Of a DNA stretch of 64,000 nucleotides, positions 24,661 to 37,300 are shown piece by piece. The position numbers and the translations under genes are program-made. The DNA is from Parascedosporium putredinis. Lineage: Eukaryota; Ascomycota; Sordariomycetes; Microascales; Microascaceae. The notes beneath the pieces are model-generated. The model ran no database searches, had not been told where the DNA came from, and saw nothing but the letters and a program-made list of their open reading frames with translations. Position 1 is the stretch's first letter; each line of letters opens with the position of its first letter. The stretch spans positions 1 through 64,000 of the forward strand of contig CASHTG010000003.1 of assembly GCA_949357655.1 (NCBI GenBank), written 5' to 3'.

Positions 24661-27600
24661 ATGTTTTCACTGCCATCTACACCTGCTAAGCAGTCTGTTA
24701 GTGAGACCATCACTATCCTTAGTGGCCGCTTAAGTTCAGCAACATTGCTTGAGGACCGACGTGCAGCCATATTAGGGCTACGCAGCTTTGCGAAAGATTA
24801 CCCGGCGTCGGTGGCATCTGGCGCCCTTCGGAGCTTAATCGGGTGTCTTTCAAAAGATGGAGAGGATGTAGACACGGTGAAGGTAGTCCTAGAGACTCTT
24901 TTAATGTTGTTCAGGCCAAGCGAAGACAGCCCCGAGGCTTCGGAAGAGATTGTCCTCTGGCTTGCCGACGAATTTACACAGCGACAAGAAAACATCGCTC
25001 TCCTTCTTGGGTTTCTTCAGACTACTGATTTCTACTTCAGGCTCTATATCCTCCAACTTCTGGGCGCCATTCTATCAGCTCGTGTTGAAAGAACGGAAGA
25101 ATGCATACTTTCGGCCCCTCTTGGTATCTCAACCCTCGTTCAACTTCTCGACGACCAGCGCGAGGTAGTGCGGAACGAGGCTCTCGGGCTGTTGATATAT
25201 CTCACCCCAACCTCATTAGAAATACAAAAACTTGTCGCTTTTGAAAATGCGTTCGAACGCATATTTGCAATTATAACCCTTGAGGGTTCTTTGTTAGAGG
25301 GTGGTCAGACAGTAGAGGATTGTTTGATCTTGCTTGCAAACCTTCTCCGTCAAAACCAATCCAACCAGTCCCTGTTTCGAGAATCGGGCTGCGTTGTCAA
25401 GCTAGCTTTTCTTCTCGAAAGTGCAAGTACTCTCGGTGGCCAGGAGGAGTTGGCTACGTGGGCCCAGGAGCAGAGAAGCCGAAATATCTATGCTTTATTA
25501 TCTGTCATACGTCTTTTTCTTGCCCCGGGGTCGATACTCGCTCAAAACCAGGCCACCTTCTGGAAAACAAAGGTACTTAACCACGCTCTACAGTTAGGGT
25601 TTCAGTATCTGGCAGAAGGTCAGATTCGTGCGGAGGTGCGTAGTCAACCATTCTTCAACAATCTGCACCACATATCGATGGAAGCTTATTTCACTGGCCT
25701 AGGCACTCGCTGCATGCGCGGATATGATCCGGGGAAATGCAGACATACAAGGAAAATTTGCGCAACTTACTGTGTCTACCCCTTCTCCCGATGCTCGTGA
25801 CACTGCGCAGAAGAATGGAAGTGGGGGAGACCTAGTCTATGTGATTGACGGACTACTAGATTTAACCCTAGAAGGGCACCCATCTCCCGAATTCAACCTG
25901 CGTATGGCGGCCTTTGAATGTATCAAGGCCTACTTCTACCTTCATACGGAAATACGTCGACATTTTCTATCCCGAGCGGTTGAAGGCCACGAAGCAGACC
26001 GGAATGAAACTGGCAATATCCTCACGCTTCTTCTCAACACCTTACCCAACCAAGTATCCTCAGACCCCTACGCAACCTGGTTTGCGGCCCTAATCATGTT
26101 TCATCTCTTATATAATGACCCAGCCGCTAAAGCCACCGCCTTGTCGGTGACTGACGGGGACACAGCGGACGGTGAGGAGGTTGTCACGAGTCTGCAAGCG
26201 ATTGGCTCACATCTTGCTTGTGGATTAGCCCGCGGCGATGATCCCCGCGTTCTAGTCGCATACCTAATGCTGCTCATCGGCTGGCTTTTGACGATCGCTC
26301 CAGTGTGGATGACTTCCTTAGTGAAGGCAGTCATGTACAAGCCTTGATACACTCTGTTATGAAATATCCAGGCCGTGAGTATGATATCGTCCAGGGTCTT
26401 TGTGCATTTTTGCTTGGCGTTATATACGAGTTTTCGACGAAAGACTCCCCTGTTCCAAGAGCAACTCTCCAGCACATCCTATTGACAACCATGGGTCGGG
26501 ATAAGTATCTTGAGCGGCTAACGAGACTTCGAGCCCATCATCTTATCCGTGACTTTGAAATCACGGCCCAGAAGCTGGACGGCTCAATCACAAGCAAGCT
26601 TCCCGACGTTTTCTTTGACAGCGCCTTTGTGGAACTGCTCAAAGACAATTATAGTACAATTTCCCGAGCCATCGACAGGGATCCCGATCTAGAAACCCCA
26701 ACAATTGGCAATAGCGTAGAGAGGGGCGTTTCTCGGGGCTTGTTGACTCTTTAAGAAAACAGCTCCTAGAACGGGACAACGCGCTAGAAGATTCACGCTC
26801 AGCCTTAGAGCTGCTCAGGAGCTCACTTTCCCTCGAGAAACAAAGCCATGAAGCGTCGCGGAAAGCGGCTGCGGAAGATTTGACTAAGCTCAGAAATACT
26901 GATCAAAGACTCCGGAAAGAGCACGAGGCTGCGCTCCAGTATGTTGGCCAGACTCTCTCCGCAGATCTTCATCATATCTTGCATCACTAGCTAAATAGAG
27001 ACCGACTAATGCGTATGTGTCCAATAGGAGGCTTGATGCCGAACACCAAACGGAACACGAGAAATACAGACGCGAGGCTGCGATTTCGAGACAAGGCTAT
27101 GACGAAGAAATGCGGTATGCACTTGACTTTTCCAAGGTCCTTGAGCAAGGCAAGCTAACCTGACTTGTAACAGACAGCTACGACTCGCTCAGCAACGCAT
27201 GGAAGACGAACATAAGCGACAGATAGAACAACTTCGACACTTGGCAGACGTTGAAACCGAGCGGCACCGCCGTCGAGCCGAAGCGGAAATTGCTGACCTG
27301 CGCGCAGCCATAAGCCGGCTAGAAGTGGATCTATTACGGGTGAGGCGAAGCCCATGATTGAAGACTTTCTGATGACATACTAATCTTGAAGCAGACAACC
27401 AAAGTCAATGCCCAGGAAATTCAAGCCTTGCGAGAAACGCAAGCAAAGCGTCTTGCCGACAAGAGTCTTGCATTAGACCAAGCCGTAATCCAAATCGAGA
27501 AATTGAAATCCGATATCGAAGCCGAACGTGAGGAGCGTAAAAGGGTGAGATTGCCCGAAGTTACAGGCTAAGACAGAGGCTAACTTCGTACAGGTGGAGG

Positions 27601-27788
27601 CACTTACTAGCTCAGCTGTCGCAGCAAAGGCTACACTGCAAAGCGAGCTCGATGACCTCCTAATGGTTTTAGGTGACACTGAAGAGAACCTCAATAAGTA
27701 TAAAGCTCGCTTGATTGAGCTTGGTGAAGAAGTTTCAGATATTGGCGAGGAAGTCGCCGACGAAGATGACGAAGGTGATGATGAGTAG
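24661..27788 (+). CDS. uso1: Uso1/p115 vesicle-tethering factor
   Basis: Golgi tether for ER-derived COPII vesicles, an effector of Rab1/Ypt1. The N-terminal half is an armadillo-like helical repeat head (Uso1/p115 head) with many LLxxL/LAxLL helices, through ADMIRGNADIQGKFA. The C-terminal part is a coiled coil (about 26,760-27,700, rich in E, K, R, Q, L) and ends in the very acidic tail EVADEDDEGDDE, as in the family. The first intron is 25,636-25,702 (phase 0). Four further short introns interrupt the coiled coil, at about 26,940-27,029, 27,115-27,172, 27,340-27,394 and 27,543-27,591. Two single-base losses break the frame, in TTTT 26,286-26,289 (restoring GWLFDDRSS) and GGGG 26,735-26,738 (restoring RGLVDSLRKQ). 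Start ATG 24,661 is the only in-frame ATG before the head. Confidence 0.93.
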
Positions 27789-28300
27789 ACAGTAGTTGCA
27801 CACGTATAATCGTCGTTACGAAGGGAATCTACACAATTGAATCTAATCATTTCCATCAATAATTCCTACTTCCCCCACAAGCATCATTCATGGAACCCCG
27901 CCTCCGTTTCGAAGCCGCCTTGGTCACATTCCGATAGGAAAGGTAAGCCGTCGAAAGTACACACACTCCATGGCCTAGCTTTCCCACTCCAAACCCACCC
28001 CCACAATTGATATTTGATCCCCAGCATTACAGTGGCTCACCCACCCACTTACTTCGTAGTATTAGTTCGTGTGTGGACTTACCTCATCGGCGAACATTGC
28101 CCCAGTGGTTAGGTTTTTCTAATCTCGAACCCAACAAAAAGAAACCTCGAAAACATTTGGGGGAAAAATTTCCTCCCAGAATCCGAATTTCACCTTTTGT
28201 CGCACCCCTACTGTTGGATCCAGTTTAGACCAGATCCAGCGTACTTACCTCAGGTCCCTCATCACGCATTATTTAGGTGCACGGCTATATCCAAGTTTCC
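27789..28300. other. Intergenic region uso1 / PRMT3
   Basis: About 510 bases between two plus-strand genes, with pyrimidine-rich stretches and CCCACCC/CACCCAC motifs near 27,990-28,040. No gene or repeat was recognised. Confidence 0.45.
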
Positions 28301-30128
28301 ATGGATCCTACTCCAACCATGTCCATAGCATACTCTTCTACATCTTCTGAAGAAGGGTGGCAAGATATCGAGCCGGACGGTGAGGATGTATTAGTCGTTT
28401 CACTTTTTGATGATACTACTTTCTCGGATGCCCGCTCGATGCTGGATTACTGCCGCGACCAATATGGGTTTGACTTTCTGGAGACACGGCGGCGCCTCGG
28501 CCTTGACTTCCTTGGAGCTGTGAAGCTATGCAATTTCGGTATGATATATTTTTGCGAATCTCGTCTCTTACGACCTCCTCTGTAAAACTCGACTAAGATC
28601 AGGCTCTAACGCGCCATATATCTATCAGTTCGGGGCTGTGTTCGTTCGAAGCAGCAATTGCCTGACATCATTTCACACCAGCATATCGAGAGCGATGACC
28701 TCTTAAAGCCAGCGCTTGATGACGATGGACTTATTATCCAGCTGGGCGAGCTGCTAGAAGAGCTCGTGGAGGCTCCATCCGACCACCCTCATCCGAGTGT
28801 AGATGGACTAGCCCAACGAAATAAGTTGTTAGAGGAGGAATTGGGCCAGCTCCAAGAGCAATTCCAAAGTTACAGGCTGACAGTAGCTGAGACCCTTGAT
28901 CGCCGATGGGGGTCCGATATTGCACCCCCTTCAGAAGACATTAGGAGGAACGCTCGCCGTCAGCGTCAAGACACCGTCGACACGGACTATTGGGAGTCGT
29001 ATGCTGGCCGAGGTGCGTTATTCTCCGGATTGCAAAAGAACTGAACTTATCTCATACGGATTAGATATCCATGAAACTATGTTGAAGGATGCTGTCCGAA
29101 CCGATGCATACAGAGATTTTGTTTACGGCAATAAGGACCTTTTTCCGGCAAGGTTATCCTTGATATTGGTTGCGGCACCGGTATGTCCAGGGTCATCTCT
29201 TCATCGACAATATCTACTATAGAGCTTGAACATTGCTAAACGAAAATCTAGGAATACTGAGCATGTTCTGTGCTCGGGCTGGGGCAAAACAGGTTATCGC
29301 CGTCGATAACTCTACAATCATTGAAAAGGCACGTCAGAACGTAGTTGACAATGAACTTTCTGACGTGATCACGCTTATATCCGGGCGGATAGAAGATGTT
29401 GTCCTTCCAGTCGCAGAGGTAGATGTGATCATAAGTGAGTGGATGGGGTATTGTCTTCTATATGAGGCCATGCTGCCGAGTGTTCTATGGGCCCGCGATA
29501 AGTATCTTAAACCCGACGGCCTACTTGTTCCTAGCGTTGCAACCATTTGGGCGGCTCCCGTATCTGATGATGACTATATCACCGATAATGTATCATTTTG
29601 GGACGATGTATATGGCTTCAAGATGAAGGCCATGCAAGAGGGAATGTTCGACGAAGCTATAGTTCAAACTCTGCCCCCAACATCTCTTTGTGGTGAGCCC
29701 TTCGTCTTGGCTGAACTTCAATTGCATGAAGTCAAGGTGGAAGAGTTGAATTTTACCAAGCAATGGACCTCCCAATTCAGCCGCGATGTTGAGAGGCTAG
29801 ACGGGTTTCTCATTTGGTTCGATATATTCTTCACACGATCTCAATATGATCCGACCACATCGCTTTCTTCATCCGCCAAAGCATGGAAATCTAGCGATGA
29901 AGCTCGAGTTGCCTTTACAACAGGGCCGGATGGGATTGAGACTCATTGGAAACAAGGGCTGCTACTTATGCCACCGGTTGGATACGAGTCAAATATCGAG
30001 GCCGGGGCTCGTATCGTGGGGAGACGAAGTTCGCAGCGCTTGCAACCGACTCTAGGGCCTTGTCGATTGAGGCCAGCTGGACAATCTCGAGTCGCAATCC
30101 TCAGTCTAGGATTTGGAGGCTCCAGTGA
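28301..30128 (+). CDS. PRMT3-type protein arginine N-methyltransferase
   Basis: Type I arginine methyltransferase using S-adenosylmethionine; PRMT3 family members act on ribosomal protein uS5/Rps2. The N-terminus carries a PRMT3-like zinc-finger remnant (SMLDYCRDQYGFDFLE) in which the usual first CxxC pair is absent (SLFDD). After a coiled linker the catalytic domain starts YWESYAGRDIHETMLKD. Motif I is ILDIGCGTGILSMFCARAG, the acidic loop ISEWMGYCLLYEAM and the His-Trp segment ETHWKQG. Introns lie after codons at about 28,536, 29,011 and 29,178. Two homopolymer losses: TTTTT 29,140-29,144 (restoring KDLFSGKVILDIG) and GGGG 30,018-30,021. The second restores the family C-terminus SRIWRLQ ending at 30,128, so the longer frame to 30,234 is an artefact. 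ATG 28,319 is an alternative start. Confidence 0.9.
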
Positions 30129-30637
30129 CCGAAACAGCCCGCCGTGTCTAGCTGGCCTTTCTATGAAGAACATTGAATTGTCTTGGTCCCCAGGGACGAG
30201 CTATAGTACAGAAATCGAACAACTTGGCCCATAAGATTAGCTTAGACATTGTCATATACCATAGCATCGACCTAGTTTAAAGGCTCATAGGCTACGGTCA
30301 CTGGATCAAAGTAACGACCGAGTAAGGCTGCGTCAGATCCGACTTGTCCAACTGCTACTTTTCAATATCTCACCTCTCTAGAGGTTACTTGAGATTACAC
30401 AAGGCGATGTAATACGAAATTTCTAGGATACAGAGTTCGAATGAGGTTCGTGACTGAGGATGTCCAAGGAGCGTAACTCGGCGCTGTGAGAGCGATCGTT
30501 CACTTTTGTCAACCCAAGACTGTAATATCTAGGAACGATACGCTATTGGCAGTTGATGATCTAGAAGATGCATGTAGAAGGTGTACGATCCCCCAAACCA
30601 ATTGTCAAGAACCTGGACCCCAGACCTCAGAGCCAGT
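30129..30637. other. Convergent intergenic region PRMT3 / OPT transporter
   Basis: About 510 bases between convergent genes. It holds 3' untranslated regions and terminators only, as far as can be seen. Confidence 0.4.
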
Positions 30638-33296
30638 TTAATTCCGACCACGTCTAACTCCTTCAAGTATGAGGTTAACGATGCTAAAAACCCCTCCCCA
30701 AGAATGAAACCCTAGAATAAGGTATTAGCGACGAGAAATGAGACGAGAAAGAAGGCGGGCCGAATACCGATGCTAAGATGATCAATGGAGTGCGAGGTTT
30801 ATCACGGGCAGTTTGCCAGTACCAAGAAAGTACTCCGCCAAGAGTCCTTGCTAAAGTAAAGGAGGGAACATTATACATGCCTAAGGTCCGCAGTCAGTAA
30901 AGAAAATCAGAACATAGCACCGAAGGGTGGAAGTTGGAGACTTGCCCACGGCTACTGCAACGCCTCCAGGAATTAAAGTGCGCCATTTCTTGCCAAGGCA
31001 AAGAGTCCTTAATATAGTAATGGCCGAGAATAATAGGCCAGCCCCAATAGCCCATTCCATCGCCATGGTTGGCAGCCCCTTTCCAGTTACAAGCCTAGCT
31101 GTAAATATCCAGACGTAGGCGGTGGGTACCTGGAATAGATCACCCGGTACTGGGTATATTCTTTAGTTCCATTAGCTCCGGTCTGATGGCAAGTTGGTTT
31201 CACTTCAACGCTGCTGAGCGAGACTCACGATGTGTAAAGTTGATAGATGAAAGCACTCACAACGGCGCCAACGGTAGCACCGATAATCTGGCCCCAGAAT
31301 TGTGCTTTAGGTGCGGCGCCTAGGAGATGGCCAGTCTTTAAATCCTGCATGAGCTCACCTGCCTGGAGTGCACCCTTTATTCGCTCAAACCCCATATCAG
31401 TATAATCTTCAAGTGGGATACGTATATGTGGAGGTTGCACAAGAAATACATACAGCTTCTGACTACGAAATGTTAGTAGGATGCCCTCCTATAGATATCT
31501 TGAGTAAACGGTACAGTGGACTCACTATGGCCCCAGAAATGAGGTTGATGAGGATTGTTGCCTTATTTGAGGCGGGGATTGCAAGGGCAAAGAAAAGCTG
31601 AGCCAATTTACTGATACCAGAAACCGGGTTCAGATCTGTTTCGCCAAGAGCGCGAACACCCATGACACTTAAAAGGAGCGCCATAGCAACAGCAAGGACA
31701 GTAGCGTATGCTGGAATAAGATCACCAAACACGACATGAATACTGACAATACAAAATATTATAGATGCGAAAAGGCCAACCCATATAACGCGATCGGAGA
31801 CCTGTTGATCGGCTGGGGCGTCAACGAGTCCCTCCTCGTTTTCGTCTCGATCGATTTCGAGCGATGGCGCAGTCGCCGACTCGCTAGTATGGTCGCCCCT
31901 AAACGTCGATGCCGTCGCAGTCTGTGCGCTTTCGTTATCGTCAACGGGCACTCGCATATAACGTATCGACGTATCATCCGTGTTCATCGATGGCCTCAGT
32001 CGAGATGTCATAGGTTTAAGTAACGCCGATCCTAGTAAGATTCGTGAGGAAACGAAGCCTAGGCTAACAATAGCATCTGAGAGCATGATAGAGAGCGAAA
32101 CCCAGACTATCCACCCCTTACTCCCCGTATCCCAATCCCCGACTGGGCCGGGTGCCCATCCCTGATGGCGCGCTAAAGGAGAGAGAAACGCCCAGCCGAT
32201 AAGCGCGCCAAGGGCCATGTGAAGGGTGGTCTCAGGACCCATGATTATGCCCTGCCCGACATAAGCGGGACTCGGATTTAACGTCCATAGCCATATCTCG
32301 GCCGCCCTATGTCCGAAAATTGGTACGTTGCGCAAACCCGGGTGAAAATACGTTGTTAACGTGAACAAGCCAGACAAGGTGAAACACAACAGGAGAAGCC
32401 GTATATTTTCTCCCCAACGATGGGCCATAGGCGCATCGTTTTGAGCAGGTTGACTCGAGTCGGTCGCTGTGGTACATGGGTCACGTTTCGGTACAAGACT
32501 AGCGAAAGATCCAGAAGTAAAATCACTTGAGGTTGAGGCACTAGATTCCGGTGCCTGGCCATGGAGAATCCCTATTAGCACTGCCGTGCTGAATCCGCTT
32601 GGGAAAGGCAGGCGTTCGCGAATTATGACTTGTCGGCGCCTGTGTATATTAGTAACTGCTCAGAAAGACATGTAGGTATGGGCTTGCCTGGGGAGGCTTT
32701 GGGTTAACCTTACAGGGGAACGGCAAAAACAACACCAAAGTAGCAAAGTCCAAGAGACCATATCACGAGCTTCCAGCGGCTGAGCTGTATGGGGCCCATC
32801 TCCTCAGTGGAGAGCAGATAGTTCATGGCAGGGAGCTGCGGCAATTAGCAAGTGATTTTTGCTTCGGGATGGGGTGCACTTAAGGGTAGGTATGTAATGA
32901 GGATAGACACACAACTCCAACGAACCCACAACCTAGAGGCATGAGAGCCATGCTACCTGCGACCGTCTGTACGAGAACGTTTTCCACGGGCGTGAACGGA
33001 TATTCTAGGTGGTTTGAGAGTAGCCTAAACACCCCAAACCCTAGGAGACTTGCAGGAAGTGTCATCGGAGAAACCCTACATCATAGGATAGAAACAGTCA
33101 ATGAGCAGGCCAGTTATGATACTATCTGCAATATCATGACTTACCACCCAGTCTGCAGCCCGAAATACATATTCGAGAAACAGATAACAAGTCCAACTGA
33201 TAAACCCACTAGGATCCCTCGCAAAGTGAGGCTCCGCCCACGCGATGCCGATAGCGGGATATGTTCCCGGGCGTTGGCATCTTCTTCGAGCGACAT
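30638..33296 (-). CDS. OPT-superfamily oligopeptide / YSL-like transporter
   Basis: Polytopic membrane protein of the oligopeptide transporter superfamily (proton-coupled uptake of peptides or metal chelates); the substrate cannot be told from sequence. It starts MSLEEDANAREHIPL at 33,296, then LTLRGILVGLSVGLVICF and NMYFGLQTGW, the first membrane segment of fungal OPTs. Later motifs are NYLLSTEEMGPIQL, LNPSPAYVGQGIIMGPE, the GETDLNPVSGISKLAQ signature and LMQDLKTGHLLGAAPKAQF. Many hydrophobic helices lie on both sides of a long acidic, Ser/Thr-rich loop (about 31,780-32,010). The C-terminal exon reads MYNVPSFTLARTLGG then GFILGEGF. The intron before it begins GCAAGT (GC-AG). One base is missing in AAAAA 30,686-30,690; restoring it gives FFSIVNLILEGV and a stop at 30,638. 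Confidence 0.9.
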
Positions 33297-33684
33297 TTCA
33301 GACAAATTTGTAAATAAAATTCAGGGTGGGCCTTGTAGAGAGGGTGAGGAGGCATCGCAGCCAGCACCTCCGTTCGCGCACTGATGGGGCTGGACTCGAC
33401 ACCACAGTTTTAGTCTGAAGTGCCTACTGGAACTAGATAGATAAATATATATATATATAAAGTCGGGTTATCGCAATGTGTAACGCAGGAACTCGCACTT
33501 ACACGATTGTAGCACGTTTCAGTAATGAGAGCTTCAGTTTTAAAGTAATGAGAGACAAAAGGCTCTAGAGTATTAAGTACTGAGTGAGTGGGAGTTTCTT
33601 CTGCTGGTTGGGTGACTAATACTTCACTGAGCAGTCCCACAATTAGTTGTTAAGGAATTCTTGCAGTGAAGGAAAGCGGCAATA
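33297..33684. other. Intergenic region OPT transporter / tRNA-Ser
   Basis: Contains an AT dinucleotide run (about 33,446-33,461) and a 13-bp direct repeat GTAATGAGAGxxx around 33,521 and 33,545. Otherwise only the presumed OPT transporter promoter was seen. Confidence 0.35.
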
Positions 33685-33775
33685 GGTAACGTGCCAGAGT
33701 GGTTAATGGGTGGGACTTGAATTACCACAAAATCCCATAGCTTCGGCTTCGTAGGTTCGAATCCTGCCGTTATCG
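33685..33775 (+). tRNA. tRNA-Ser (anticodon UGA) with short intron
   Basis: A class II cloverleaf folds by eye. The acceptor stem is GGTAACG with CGTTATC (one G-U), discriminator G at 33,775; D stem CCA/TGG; anticodon stem TGGGA (33,711-33,715) with TCCCA (33,733-33,737). The 17-nt loop contains TGA at 33,718-33,720 followed by about 10 extra bases, taken as an intron (about 33,722-33,731). The long variable arm is AGC-TTCG-GCT, and the T arm is GTAGG TTCGAAT CCTGC. Internal promoter boxes are good: the B box GGTTCGAATCC is a perfect consensus. A TTTTT tract at 33,778-33,782 is the Pol III terminator. The long variable arm and the UGA anticodon fit serine. Confidence 0.9.
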
Positions 33776-33782
33776 AGCTTTT

Positions 33783-34370
33783 TGTACCTTTTTCTCATTT
33801 TAACTTCACGATTCTCCAATAAAGTTTTTGCGGAGGAGGAAACAAAAACCGGTGTATATACTTCGTACATATATGCCTCGGTAACATTTATTATATAAAT
33901 ATCTATGTATGTATTTGTGCATGATAGACTACACGGTCGGATGCTCATGGTGTTGCTGGTATTAGTTGGGATATGGCTTTGATTCAAACGAACTCGGTAT
34001 TGCTGAGGTAGATGAGCCTGGATTCTCTACATGTTGATTCAAAATCATATCACATCCGGCATCTCTTAGAAATTCTTCATCTTCTCCAGCCCGAAGAAAG
34101 CATACCTGCAAGACTCTATAGTTTCGGGAACCCCTGTGGTATATGTTAGGGAGCAATATCGGGAGATTCCCCTTGTTGGACTTCTAAAACACAACCAGTG
34201 CCGCACTTTATCTTGAGCACTAGCAGCGTTGAATGCTCTGTCATTCTAGGCATATGGATCCTCACCTTCGAGCGGAATCTCCTAATGGTACGATCTCTTG
34301 TTTCTGGATAGACTAATAATTTTCACGATTTGAAATCTGGGTTTAGTAAGGGTAAGACAAAGCCGAGTAG
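33783..34370. other. Intergenic region tRNA-Ser / rav1 3' end
   Basis: About 590 bases. A minus-strand frame at 33,962-34,156 (ending SSFESKPYPN) and the stretch upstream of it look weakly protein-like, but no family is recognised and several stops interrupt it. It could be the remnant of a gene or chance. AT-rich near 33,840-33,920. Confidence 0.25.
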
Positions 34371-37300
34371 CTAAAACCCGAAGGAGTCAAGGAAGGAGTT
34401 GACGTCTGGCTCTTCTCTGTGACTTAATTGTGTTTTATGCGTGTCGTCCGTGGTCTCTGGGGCTTGGGGCTTATTCTGCCGCCCGCTCCCTAGAGTCATA
34501 TCGGCGATGACAACAGAACTTCTCCGTCTAAGGAGGGCAGAGGGGCTAGCGCTCTTTTCCAAAATTGCAGACAGACCGCTTGAATGACGTAGGAAATGCC
34601 AATTCCGAACTACCTCAACGTTAGTTCGTTGGCCCAGAGCCGACTTTAAGTCGTAGACGAACTCACCAAGATCTAGGCCAAGAAGGTCACAACCCATACG
34701 GTCATATATCCTGGCGCTATGAAGCACAAATTCCCACTCAGTACGAGGAGAGACTTGCGAGGCACCATGGAGTGTTTGCAATGTCTGTTGTCGTAGGTGA
34801 GAATACATAACCACAAGCGCTGGGTCGTCCGTCAAGAAAATTTGAGACTGGATGTCGGGTATCTGAAAGTTACCGAGGAGGTGGTAAACAGGAGTCTAGA
34901 GAATAGGATGTCAGCAGCAGCGACCCAGCGCTATTCACATAACATCGTCAGGGGCTCGATGTTACAGACAATCAATGCGCGCACCGCCATATCCCTCCGG
35001 CCAAGCATCCAAAATGCCCATGATGCCAGCCACCGGTCGCCTTCTCGAGCAGCTTGCGGGAGAATTTCATTTTCTAATAGTTTTTGGAAAACTAGGCTTT
35101 CGTCTCCACCGTAAACCCTAGCTACCGCTATTGCGAGTTGGATATCGCCGAGTTGCTCGATACAAACGTTGACTGCATCTTGCAAACTGTCACCTAACAA
35201 AAGAAAGCAGCAGCATATGCTGTAGCGATTTCGCGCGTTAGGTACGTCTTAGAAAGCTGTGGATATCCATATTCTGCAGGTGGGCCTACCAAAGCGTCGC
35301 CGGCTCATCAAGGCATAAGCATTTTTCAGTGCGATCATCTTCCATTTGGGATTTTCGAAGTCATTAGACAGGAGTTTGTATGTTGCTCTTTGTTCTGGGT
35401 GCCACGTCGAGAGCCTCCATAAAGTTCGTAAAACCCCTTTCTGTCTTAATGCCAAGTAAAACAGACTGCAGTTGACTGGGTCCTTAGTGTCGTTTATCGA
35501 GTATTCAGTTCGGGCAATTTGTTCAAACTGAGATCGCTACAATCATCAGGTCAATATAAGTACGCCGAGATAAGAAGAGAAGGAAAAATGATCTCACTAT
35601 GGATCTATGATCTGAAAGCCAAGAGAATATCCCACTGTGCCTCGCATTTTCCCAGCATAGGGGTGCTTGGAATTGCCTTGTCACAAAATCTATTAGGATA
35701 TCTTGCGTCTTAGAGTGGAATGCCCAATTGACGTTTCTCCACGACGTTGATCCCTTGTTAGTATAACCGCGTGGGAGCATGCCTTGTCTAAATGAGAGTA
35801 AGAAGCGGGCACCATTCTCATCTAAGGATCTGCGATGTCTTTCAACCATTCCCAAGCACTCTACAAGATCTGCAAGTTGAATTTGCTCAAGTCCAGAAAG
35901 TTGAACAATGTTAATGCGCGTTAGCTTCTCATTCAGCAATTGTGCAGCCTCTTCTGAGAACGCCTCCTCAGAGCTTGGGGCCACTCCGCTTGCCCCAAGG
36001 TAGCTACCGAGGTTACCGAACTTATGATTATCCAGACCCTGAGCGATGATTAGCAGGGCACACAACTAAACGATACTGGACTAGTGACTCCCGGTCTTAC
36101 CGCAATGGGTTCATAAAACCTGGAGAGGTCTAAATCAAGATACTTGTCGAGAATCTCGCCTTCGGAGAGATATTTGAGAGCAGTATGCAAGGTGGCAAGT
36201 ATATCCTGGACAAGTTGAAATTTCCCAGATAGGATACATTGACTTAAGAATTGGGGATGGAAGATAGGTAAGGGTCCATTCAATCTCTGAACGGTATCAA
36301 ACATATCCCAGGTTCCGTCCTTCCCTGGGGCAAGCTTAAGCTTTGAGACGAGGGAGCTGGAGATGTCATATTGCCGACTAAACGTTAAAATTTGGTTTCC
36401 AGCCCCAACAACTAGGTGTCCATCGGCGAGCCATGTAGAATCACCGATGGAATGAGGCGTAAGGTTCACGAGGGATATTTCCCGGATGGGAGCCCATGCC
36501 GGGCCCCTGTTGAGATAGTCAAATCTCATCTGCGAGACGAGTACCACACGTGATTGATGGCCAACCGCAAGTATTGACTGTGAATCTGGCGTTGATGTCC
36601 AATCAAGATCTTGAATAGTGTTTTCTCCAGGAAAGTCTTGGGAATATTCTAGACGGCGGCCGCCGATATCCCATATAGTGAATTGCGAGCGCGTTGAGTT
36701 CACTAAGGCGGCTTTTTTCAGTGTGCTTCCGCTAACCAATGCAGGTTTTGATATTCCAGTATCTGTCCAAGACGTTGATAGCCATCCAACATTACCGTGG
36801 CCTATATCTACCCGCGCAGTCCAAAAACAACCCGGCCTGAGTCGGTGTAAGAGATGGCTACATCTCGCGCGAATACGTCAAGAAAGCCAGCAACAATGGG
36901 TGATGAGCCTGCAGGGTCCACGGGCAAAACATAGGCGAGATCCTCAGCGCCACGCAGGTTGAATGTACAAAATTCACGTATGGAACCTTGGGGCCTCCGT
37001 GGTAGTTGGCTATCGCTTCGTTCGTCCCGTCCTGTGGAGGTCGTAGCGTTTTCTTTGGGTGATGGGTTATACTGAGGAAGGGAGACTTCCCACACCAACC
37101 CCTCTTGGCTTGAAGTCACCGTAGCAATGTGCGCAACAAGATTGTCCTCTACCCGCTGACGAGGGAGAATTAAAAGGCATAGCGGTTTACCAGAGACGGT
37201 GAACTTCTGGGAGTCTAGAAGCTTAGCTGTTTGTTGGCGGCAATCCCAGAGCGATATCGTCTCGTGTCTAAGGAAGACAACAAATCGACCCTTTCTCAGA

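Noticed and set aside
30128..30234. Longer C-terminal frame of the arginine methyltransferase to 30,234
   Set aside because: It arises from a lost G at 30,018-30,021; the other frame gives the family C-terminus ending at 30,128.
33478..33660. Solo LTR beside the tRNA gene (starts TGTAACG)
   Set aside because: No matching CA end with a target-site duplication could be found, and there is no second copy in the window.
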